Both the position numbers and the translations under genes were made by a program. DNA of 14,593 nt, taken from the NCBI GenBank assembly GCA_036939975.1, contig JALLPB010000570.1, positions 1 to 14,593 on the forward strand, in the 5' to 3' direction. This document shows, in pieces, positions 7,601-14,593 of this stretch; within the stretch, counting starts at the first letter, position 1; each line of letters opens with the position of its first letter. The notes beneath the pieces are model-generated. The model made no database searches. It was given only the letters and a program-made list of their open reading frames with translations, and had not been told where the DNA came from. Origin of the DNA: Cyclostephanos tholiformis. Lineage: Eukaryota > Bacillariophyta > Thalassiosirophyceae > Thalassiosirales > Thalassiosiraceae.

Positions 7601-10600
7601 ATGCCCGAGAATCGATGGTGGGACGAGAGAGCCACCGTCGGGCCGATGCCAACGGCAACAATGGCAGCATGCGCTTCAATGACCGCCGAGGATGATCATC
7701 ATCGTCGTCATAATAATAATAATAGCAATAGCAATAGCAATAGCAATAACAATAGCAATAATAAAAACTGCGGCGGCGCGGGTTTGCCCATCCCCCAGGC
7801 GGTATTGGCGTATCACGAATCGGCGCACTCCATAGTCTTTCGCGATAATCTTAGACGACAGCAGGGCGAGATACGTCGACGCGCGTCGTCGCTGGCGTCG
7901 TTTTCGTCGTCCGTTCATGGCGAGGGGAGGCCGTCGTCGTCGTCGTCGTCGACCGAGAGTAATAACATTGCCATGGGAGGCTGCCTCGAAGGCATTTCGT
8001 CGGCGGCCGAAAAGAACGATGTCGTCGGCGGGGGAGGAGAAGGGCCGCATCGACGAGAATTATCATCCTCCCGGCCCGAACACGAAAACGACGACGTCGT
8101 CGGACGATCGGACGACGATGCTGGATACGAGTCCGGGGGGAGTCGGGGTAGCAGTCGCAGTCGCGACAGCGGGAGCAGTCGAGCCGGTGGGGGGGGGAGC
8201 CTTTCGAGCGGAGGGGGTAACGGATTCGTCGTCGGCAGAACGACGATGATGACGCATCATCATCGTCGTGGTGGTGGTGGTGGCCACGGCACGACGACGA
8301 TTTCCCACTCGTCTCCCAATGTGATCATCGCGAACTTTCAACCCGCAATCGAGCCGCTCGAGCCGCTTGCTTTGCATTCCACTAGCGTATTCGAACCGCT
8401 TTTGCATAACGACGACTTTGACGACGACGAAAACGACGGTACGAATGCCGCGGACGGAACAATGACGGATGCAGAGCGCGAGGTCGTGGATATGTTGAGG
8501 AACGAACTTGCGGTCGTCAAGACGATACGTAATGCCGACTGGTCGGCGTTCTTGGTGAAATTCAAGCCCACTTCCGCAGTCCCCGATGTCGATGGGGGCG
8601 ATGATGATGATGATGGCACGGGCGTCGTCGTTGGGACGCGTGAACCTCACCCGGCCGAGCGGGCACACCATCGACGGAATGCGTCACCTCTAAAGATGAT
8701 GACGAGGACGAAGACGTCGACGATCTCGATGGGGGAAATGATCTATGATCCACCCCCCATCGTACCACCCCTGCCATTCAATTCCTTCGTTACGTCCACG
8801 AGTCTCCTGCCATCCTACGGGAGGAAGATGCGTTGTTTCGGATCTACGAGCGAATACGCGATCGGGGTTGTATTCGCCCTCCCGACGGCCTATAATCGTC
8901 ATAATCACCAATCTTGCGATGACCGCGATGATGCATCATCAATATCGGAGGAGGAGGACCGTGAAGCGAGACGGACACTTACGTGGGCGTGGCCGTCGGG
9001 ATATTCGGCGAAGACTGAATTCAACATCGACGATGATGGAAAATTGATCAACGGACGGGAGGAAGCGCTCGTATCGCTACACCAATTGCGCACGATGAAT
9101 CATTCCTACCTTCACGACGAGGATTACATCGTCGGGGGTAGGATGGTGAAGGGCGGACTAACGACCGTCCCTTACAACGAGGTTTATGTTAGGGTGGGCG
9201 GAGTCGGTCGTATAGTGGGTGGCGTGGATGTATGCACGGGCCAAGCTTGTAACGATGCCGATGGATCGGGCAGATCCTTCGATCTCGGTAAGGCGCATAA
9301 AATTGGTCATCGACTTTATCGGTCCCCTCTCGTGCCAAATCCTAATATCATTCTCACCACACCCTTCCCCCTTCAACGAAAAATAATCGACAAGGTATCG
9401 GGCTTCCCGTGGCGCTCTTCGTTCGCGAGGCGGACTTCGGTCATTTGGTCCGCCTCCTACGAACTCGTGCGAGGTATTCCGCAATCATAGGCAACGATGC
9501 AGCCCACGACATACCCCTGCTTTACATCACCCCCGAGCGGGGGGTACGTGTGTTCACTCAAAAATTGCAGCATCAGGTGCTCAAGGTGATGGCGCGCGAT
9601 TTGAATCCCTTCCAAAATCCATTATTGGCCCACAAGACGTCCTTCGAGAACACGTCCGAACCATACCTGCGACAGAAGTTGGAGGAACTGCTCGATCTTG
9701 ACGATGATAACATCAAGGGAGTATTGACACCTGAGGAAATGGGTAGAATAGCGGGGGGGTTCGGAGCGACCGATGAAAGCGTCGCGAAACTCCTCGAGCA
9801 GGCCGTGCAGCGGGATAGAATCGAAAAGAAGAACAATCTTCAGGATATTGTAAACGAAGGCTTGGCATTCGCGCTGCGCGCCAATGATTATCACACGTCT
9901 CGGCAGTTGCTCATTTTGTACACGTTGGTTGCTGCTAAGAACCGTGGAGAATCCGAGTCTAAATCTCTCCTTAACGCCGACGAAGGATATAAGTCGGAAA
10001 CGTCAAAGGGCACATCATCCAGCAAATCATGGAGGGATGCAGAGAAGAATATCGAAAGGGAAGGTGGCATAGAGAAGCGTTTATATGGCGACAAGAGAAA
10101 ACTGGGTATGGAGTCGTTGCATCCGCCTCCACCACCCCCACTTGACACAGATAGATTGAGGAGTGCAACGAACAGTGATGGATTGCTCGCAGTTCTTGGA
10201 GCTGCGCAGGTCCTGAAAGCAATGCAAGATAAGAGTGCTAAGCGCCGCGTGGAAGAATGTATTGACGCTATTGATAAGTGCGTGATGTGCTCTTTTTCTT
10301 AACTCGACGTGGCAAATTCCTAATAAATTCGTGTGTTTGTAACATTCAGGTGGATTGAAAAGGGAGAACAATCTGTCGCTTTTCGTGTAGCCGCTTGGAG
10401 GGATCAGCGGGCCGCTCAAGGTGATCTGAAAATTGCAATGGAGAATGACAGGTAAGTTAGAAGGGCGCATTGCATCAATGGCGAAGATTGAATCTAGCTC
10501 ACGAAGATACATTATTTGGTGGTTGCATCAGCAACATGATGGCTTTTCTTAGTAACAAAGCAATCGACAATCGGAAGAAATTTGCAAAGCAGCTCAAAGA

Positions 10601-10841
10601 TGCAGTAGAAGTGACGGATTTTGATTCTCTACGATTCTTAAAGGCAATTCACTCTATGCTTGCGCAGATGCATTCACCTTGCTTACGTCTCGAATTACTT
10701 CAATATATGCTGGGACTTGATAATCGATATTCGATTGCTCACGTGTCCCGGTCTGTCGAACTTGCCGCTACTTGTCTCAGTTTATCTGAAAGTGAGGTTT
10801 TCAGCGATTCAAGGCAGATGACACCGTCGCGAAAGGAATGA
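7601..10841 (+). CDS. uncharacterised large protein, four exons, about 993 residues
   Basis: Exons 7601-9287, 9395-10277, 10350-10451 and 10532-10841 (TGA) join in frame to about 993 residues. ATG at 7601 is the first ATG of the long open frame. Residues 1-280 look disordered: His/Asn/Ser runs (about 30-57), Ser, Gly and Asp tracts. From about 288 the sequence becomes normal: a helical block ending VVKTIRNADWSAFLVKF (about 305-322); SYGRKMRCFGSTSEYAIGVV (about 403-425); TWAWPSGYSAKTEFNIDDDG (about 460); TTVPYNEVYVRVGGVGRIVG; then, across the first join, DLGIGLPVALFVREADFGHL; IPLLYITPERGVRVF; QKLQHQVLKVMARDLNPFQN (about 610); a mainly helical C-terminal half with GGFGATDESVAKLLEQAV and FALRANDYHTSRQLLILYTL, a Pro6 tract near 805, and a charged helical end. 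No signal peptide or membrane segment is seen, so a soluble cytosolic or nuclear protein is likely. I recall no named domain; it resembles conserved hypothetical proteins of diatoms in feel only. It is divergent from the gene at 7296. Confidence 0.82.
7700..7766 (+). repeat. AAT/AGCAAT repeat encoding Asn/Ser
   Basis: TCGTCAT, then AAT triplets, then AGCAAT hexamers encode His and alternating Asn/Ser within the disordered N-terminus of the large protein (about residues 33-55). The tract is in frame and length-variable tracts of this kind are common in such regions. Confidence 0.8.
9288..9394 (+). other. intron 1 of the large gene
   Basis: 107 bases, donor GTAAGG after the first base of a Gly codon, acceptor ATCGACAAG. 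The join gives DLG-IGLPVALFVREADF. Without splicing the frame changes character (Arg/Ser-rich) and stops at 9488-9490. The acceptor AAG is less usual than CAG but is the only nearby site giving a smooth frame. Confidence 0.7.
10278..10349 (+). other. intron 2 of the large gene
   Basis: 72 bases, donor GTGCGT after bases AA of a Lys codon, acceptor AACATTCAG. The join reads AIDK-WIEKGEQSVAFRVAAW. Read through, the frame stops at 10300-10302. The body of the intron is T-rich, unlike the exons. Confidence 0.8.
10452..10531 (+). other. intron 3 of the large gene
   Basis: 80 bases, donor GTAAGT, acceptor GGTTGCATCAG. The join reads KIAMENDS-NMMAFLSNKAID. An in-frame alternative acceptor at 10486 (GCGAAG) would give a 35-base intron and add 15 residues (NLAHEDTLFGG...). 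I prefer 80 bases because it has a CAG acceptor and matches the sizes of the other introns. Confidence 0.65.
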
Positions 10842-11776
10842 AGAAAAATGATAAAAATCGAAAAATATATTCGAATGAATAAGGAGCGCGCCACTTATCA
10901 GAAATAGCGAGGAGCGACGCAGAAGGTATCCACAAAAAGCGCTGAACTTGAAGCTTGAAGCTTGCGGTCAGATTGGATAACCAAGACTTTGCAGGTGTTA
11001 AATTTTATCTAAACTTCCGTCTCTTCTGACAAGGGTTTGCGACATTACCTCTAGAGAATAAATTTCATGTCTACAACAATTAGATTTGATCTGGAGAGAT
11101 AATCAAAGCTGCGCCCAGCAGATTAGGCGCCAAGGACCTCACACTCTCATCAATGTGACAGAACCTAGTACAAATGAAATCTCTAATGAATCCCTCAAAT
11201 TGCTTGCGAAGATTTTTTTTAGCAAGTGCGCTTTTTCTGAGTGGACCTCTCTCGCTTGGTGGCACAGTTAATATCAGTGGATCATTCGCTGGTCAATCGT
11301 GATGGTTTCTTTAAGTTCTCGATGGCTAAATCATCCGTTGAAATGTGGAATGCCAGCACAAAAGAACTAGCAATCTTACTTTATCTACTCCTAAACCACC
11401 GGGCAGACATAACATGGCAACACATCAGGAACGCCCTACATTCACAAGACACCACAAAACCGGACTCACTCTAGGTTGTAATGTAATAAAATTTTGCATC
11501 ACGCCCATTAAAAATGATCTTGAAACAACCAGAGTATTTAATTGGTAGCTTCGACCATCCGATCATTTTATTTCCATAGGATTGCATTCCAGAAAATCCG
11601 GTGCGTCGGATATCTGCTGGATAAAAAAGATAAAGAAAACACTCGTATGAAAATCTCATGTTCGGACCATACCACTTGACTCGGTCTGTTGCACTCCTGT
11701 ATTTATTCAAAGCAAGGATAAGGTTGGAGCACAAATAACAGCAATTGTTGATTTTTATCACAGATATGTGGATTAT
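10842..11776. other. intergenic region downstream of the large gene
   Basis: No convincing gene. A/T-rich sequence directly after the stop (AATGATAAAAATCG, GAATGAATAAGG) may hold the 3' end of the large gene's transcript, and AATAAA occurs at about 11057. GAAGCTT is repeated at about 10950-10962. Short open frames on both strands (about 11086-11271, 11241-11474, 11471-11761) have no recognisable pattern. 11471-11761 lies just beyond the stop of the PHD/SANT relic and may be its 3' flank. Confidence 0.5.
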
Positions 11777-12960
11777 TTACTCCTCCGTTTTCAACATTGT
11801 ATTCAAAGTTATAGGATTGTCATCTAGTTCTTGGAAGAGAACTTTTTGATCTGTGGTGAGGTTCATTCCTTGTAGGTAATTATCAACAAAGTCGTCTCTG
11901 TTGAAAAGGATCATTTTGGTTGGGGGGATTTGGGTTACATGAAAACCAACTTGGTAATGGTTGATTGCTTCATCGAAATTATTGAAGGTGAAGTCTCCAA
12001 CTAGCCTATCGATGTGAAACACCTCAGGTATCTGTTGTCCGATTGTTGGTGTCTCATTGGAAATGTCCTTGACTCTCACAATGTGTGTTTTCGATGGCAA
12101 CTTCATTTTTCTGTATTTTTGATAGCAAGATCTTCCACTTCTTCCTATTATTCTCCCAATTTCATCGAAGGCAGTAACCATATACCCATGCCCACTTTAA
12201 CGTTTTTTTTCATGAATGTTGTTAAAGTGTTTACTTCTTCTTTTGACCACCTGTCACAGAAGTAGCTTACGGTTGCTTTGTTTTTGTTCTCTACAACCAT
12301 AGAAGGCACTTTTTTCTCCTCCAATTGATTAAAAGTGCTTTGGCATTAAGGGAAAACCCTCTTTTCAGTCATATTACAATTTGTTTTGCGTTTCCTCACT
12401 CTTGTGCACGAGGAAGAGGATGATGTTTTATACTTGGTTACGATGGGTTGATTAACTAATCCCAGAGAGGCGAGGCGATCATTGTTCCGTTCAATTTTTT
12501 TCAGCCGTAACAATTCGTAATCAGAGAATTGATATGCATCACCAAATCCCTCTCAAACTTTCTTGCCCACCGCGAAGGCCTCATCCAAACAGTATTGGCA
12601 TTTCCAATCATCTGGCGGATCTTCAATCAAGATTGGGCGTATGCAATCCCGGTGATATACATAAGTGCAAGATGAACAGCAAAGCAACGTGCTGGGATCA
12701 CCGCATACCACGCATGTATCATCATGTGCATCTAAAAATTCTTGATCATTTACCACCACAATAGTCTCCAGCTTCGTACTTGTTGCATGGTAACTTTTCT
12801 TGGGACGGTCCTTCGCTGAGGCATCATCATCTGCGTCAGGCTTATCACTTACAGTAGCCATTTCATCCAAGTCCTCCAGCTCATCATCATCATCTTTTCA
12901 TCGTCACCCCCAATCAGCAAGTCATCATCATTAACTCCACCCTTCCATATTCCACACTGG
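11777..12960 (-). pseudogene. broken PHD-finger plus SANT/Myb protein gene
   Basis: From about 12945 leftward: an acidic stretch GVNDDDLLIGGDDEK, a one-base shift near 12886, then DDDDELEDLDEMATVSDK. The PHD finger (12714-12589) has all eight C4HC3 zinc ligands: CVVC, C-SSC, YHRDC and WKCQYC. A TGA follows at 12553-12555. The same frame goes on with SDYELLRLKKIERNNDRLAS (12525-12465), another stop TAA at 12346-12348, then a SANT/Myb-like domain, DRWSKEEVNTLTTF (near 12250) to GMGIW. A one-base loss at about 12178 moves the frame, which resumes as TAFDEIGRIIGRSGRSCYQ and KYRKMK and runs to a TAA at 11777. PHD fingers read histone tails and SANT domains bind DNA or histones, so the parent was probably a chromatin regulator. 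A functional gene would need unusual introns to skip both stops and the shift, so decay is the simpler reading. Confidence 0.75.
12589..12714 (-). other. PHD finger coding segment
   Basis: Intact C4HC3 zinc-binding set: C-x2-C, C-x2-C, x4-H-x2-C, then W-x-C-x2-C with the hallmark Trp two residues before the seventh ligand. Known PHD fingers bind methylated or unmodified histone H3 tails; the specificity cannot be told here. It is the best preserved part of the surrounding broken gene. Confidence 0.85.
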
Positions 12961-13028
12961 AGGTGCTCCGGAATGAGGTGAGCTCGAGGGCGTAGTCTAG
13001 GTCACGCCAACGAGAGGAGGATGTGGCC

Positions 13029-13094
13029 TCGGTCGCTGTATCTTCAAAGTTTGATGCAGCCTCAGTCGCCTCATCTTCAAAGGTCAATGCAGCC
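13029..13094. repeat. 33-base tandem duplication
   Basis: Two adjacent 33-base units (13029-13061 and 13062-13094) share TC(A/G)GTCGC, TCATCTTCAAAG/TATCTTCAAAG and ATGCAGCC. The unit length is a multiple of three. On the minus strand it reads as acidic [14 protein letters not shown] repeats, on the plus strand as Ala/Ser/Val-rich. It lies directly before the myosin exon and upstream of the PHD/SANT relic. Confidence 0.8.
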
Positions 13095-13110
13095 TTATTT
13101 GACGCAACAG

Positions 13111-13257
13111 AAAGATTCGTCGGCTTACATTGGCATCCTAGACATTTTCGGTTTTGAAACGTTCGAGATCAATTCGTTCGAACAGCTATGCATCAATTAC
13201 ACAAATGAAACTCTGCAGCAGCATTTCAATCAGCATGTATTCAAGATGGAACAACAG
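13111..13257 (+). pseudogene. isolated myosin motor-domain exon
   Basis: 49 codons encode [20 protein letters not shown], then [20 protein letters not shown] and QHVFKMEQQ. This is the switch II region (LDIFGFE) and relay helix of a myosin heavy chain, the part that couples ATP hydrolysis to lever movement. The segment is phase 0 at both ends, preceded by a CAACAG acceptor-like end at 13110 and followed by a good donor GTAAGA at 13258, so it looks like one whole exon. No P-loop (GESGAGKT), switch I or next motor exon is visible on either side within the window; the left neighbour is the opposite-strand PHD/SANT relic. A complete motor is about 700-800 residues. It is therefore a transplanted exon, a relic of a lost gene, or a gene with very long introns. 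Confidence 0.8.
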
Positions 13258-14125
13258 GTAAGACCTCAAGCCACCAACAAGGATAAAATGGTTGCACACC
13301 CCACGTGTTGTGGGTTTCCTGGAAGCATCATCAACCAAGGGGTAGCCAAACTTGTCTTTATCAATACCTGTCCATCCCGAAGGCTCGTCTCAGGTCTCAA
13401 AGTGCAAGTCTCTCAGCAGGCCCCAAGCTGCCGGAGGTTACTGTAACTTTATAAAATTTGGTGATGACAAATCAGCCAGAGAAACTTCCAAAACTTTGGA
13501 GTGGCAGGATGTGTGGCATTATTTAACAGAGGATACCAGCCTCTAGCACTGCTTGAAGAGGTGCCACCCTTGATTTACAGATCAACATTGGCCTCCCAAA
13601 AGCTTCACCATGCAGCACATCAAAATGGCTCAAATCGGGGGGCAACATCAGGCATCATGTCACAGGGTCATGAGACCCCTCCAAATAGGGGATGTCCGTA
13701 TCACATTGCCGGGATTGAGACTGCCAAGCAAGCTACATGGCTCAGTCCTTTAGGTGGCCAGGCGGCCGCCCCCAATGCCCTGCAGCCTGTCACCTGGGAG
13801 TGTGGCAACTGTGCTCACACCAACGAGGGCACCGGCATCCTGTGAACTGCCCCGATGCATACTTCTCAGTGTGGCGGGCAGAGTTGAATCCCCCTGGGTT
13901 GTAGACAATCTACATGGGCACGGAGGAGGGTATTTGAAGGTGGGGAGGGATAAGAGTGTTGAGGACCAAAATTGAGTTGTGTTGGGGGTTGTGTGAGTTC
14001 ATGTTGTGTGCTCACAAAACCACGTAGGACCCAATACAAAAAATGGCTCAAAAGAACTGCTGCGCCAAAACCAAGGAAGAAAAACAGGTCACATAGGAAC
14101 TATACAAAAAACTATTTCAACTAAC
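13258..14125. other. region with no clear gene; possible zinc-ribbon relic
   Basis: Several open frames of 60-140 codons occur but none has a complete domain. Around 13790-13830 the frame 13501-13845 reads VTWECGNCAHTNEGTG, which resembles the start of a W-x-C-x2-C-x3-N zinc finger. In the next frame CPDAY would be a poor second half. This could be a fragment of a decayed element. CpG density is moderate, higher than at 1600-2500. Confidence 0.35.
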
Positions 14126-14171
14126 CGAGAGCTTTAAGAGTACTTGCTCGAGAGCTTTAAGAGTACTTGCT
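14126..14171. repeat. perfect 23-base tandem duplication
   Basis: The 23-base unit beginning CGAGAGCTTTAAGAG occurs twice in a row, 14126-14148 and 14149-14171, with no mismatch. It lies in noncoding DNA. Perfect identity suggests a recent event, or an assembly or slippage product. Confidence 0.95.
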
Positions 14172-14441
14172 TTCCAATTTTTGTCATTTTTGTTTACCTA
14201 AACTGCGTACCCTACAGTAGTACTTATCTTTTTTTTTGCCAACCTGCAACCCATCAAGGTTGAGGGAATGAGAGTGAGAGGCCAGTTCTGGTTGTGGCTG
14301 GTAGGACCTCTACTATAAGCTACTGACAAAAAAAGCTGATACTTGGCACGGGGTGCGGAGTATCAGTCATAAGTCTGGGTACATGATTAAATTGGTACCA
14401 GTCATGCAAACGTATGTCGCAAACCAAAAATGAATCCAAGA

Positions 14442-14520
14442 ACCAAAAAAAAATTTTGCAGCTAAATCTTGATTTGGCAATTTTCTGCCAAAATCAGATT
14501 TGGCTGCCAAATCTTTTGGT
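14442..14520. repeat. long imperfect inverted repeat (hairpin)
   Basis: The left arm 14442-14479 (from ACCAAAA to TTTGGCA) pairs with the right arm 14486-14520 (from TGCCAAAA to TTTTGGT) around a 6-base loop, ATTTTC, with a few mismatches and a small gap. Inside the right arm a perfect 8-base dyad, AGATTTGG-CTG-CCAAATCT, can form a competing hairpin. It may be a palindromic mobile-element relic or the end of one; it has no coding sense. 14172-14441 and 14521-14593 hold nothing else I can identify. Confidence 0.75.
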
Positions 14521-14593
14521 CTCAGTATGAATTCTACAAGGGAAAATAGGTAAAATGTACACACATTATTCGGATACCACTTGATATATCACA

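Noticed and set aside
7804..7845. AYHESAHSIV taken as a zinc metalloprotease HEXXH-like site
   Set aside because: The motif is HESAH with only a loose resemblance, sits in a disordered Ser/Gly-rich region, and has no supporting downstream ligand or protease domain.
7676..8671. Several long minus-strand frames inside exon 1 of the large gene
   Set aside because: They arise from the repetitive TCG/CGA and AGCAAT triplets and read as Arg, Thr or Ile/Ala runs without domain character.
7601..9490. A complete 629-residue protein ending at 9490
   Set aside because: The last 67 codons lose protein character, and a GTAAGG...AAG intron from 9288 joins smoothly to a long downstream frame.
11080..11271. 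Overlapping frames of 61 codons on both strands
   Set aside because: Short, unrecognised, and equal on both strands, as expected by chance.
1..14593. tRNA genes, rRNA, CRISPR arrays, bacterial operons
   Set aside because: No B-box-like GTTCGAATC context with a cloverleaf, no rRNA-like blocks, no spaced identical repeats, and no closely packed genes were seen by eye.

Overview
This window reads as nuclear DNA of a eukaryote, most probably a diatom or related stramenopile. The reasons are genes split by short GT-AG introns (72 to 168 bases), proteins rich in Asp/Ser/Asn low-complexity tracts, large gene-poor spaces with decayed mobile elements, and PHD, SANT/Myb and myosin fragments. The lineage is inferred from style, not from a marker gene. 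No rRNA, tRNA, CRISPR array or operon is seen.

Layout. 1-204 is a TCATCG-type microsatellite. 205-5700 is AT-rich, almost free of CpG, and holds no intact gene. It contains the wreck of a DDE transposase of PIF/Harbinger type (+ strand, about 3075-3492). Converging on it is a second multiply broken coding region (- strand, about 3655-5088) ending in a coiled coil. Weak repeats and orphan splice signals are scattered to the left of these.

6019-10841 is the living core, a CpG-rich island with two divergent genes sharing about 300 bases of upstream DNA. The left gene (-, 7296 to 6019, one intron) encodes a predicted secreted or organelle-targeted acidic protein of about 369 residues. The right gene (+, 7601 to 10841, three introns) encodes a protein of about 993 residues with a disordered N-terminal third and a compositionally normal, probably conserved remainder. 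I recognise no named family in either. Their exon joins restore long open frames, so both appear intact.

10842-14593 is again gene-poor. It holds a decayed PHD-finger plus SANT/Myb protein gene (-, about 11777-12960) with two in-frame stops and at least two frameshifts. Next to it is a single isolated exon of a myosin motor domain (+, 13111-13257), still flanked by usable splice sites, then short tandem duplications and a long imperfect hairpin near the right end.

The best candidates for undescribed biology are the divergent orphan gene pair and the sharp CpG contrast that frames it, which suggests a methylated, transposon-derived neighbourhood around an unmethylated gene island. No complete new multi-gene system could be demonstrated from sequence alone.
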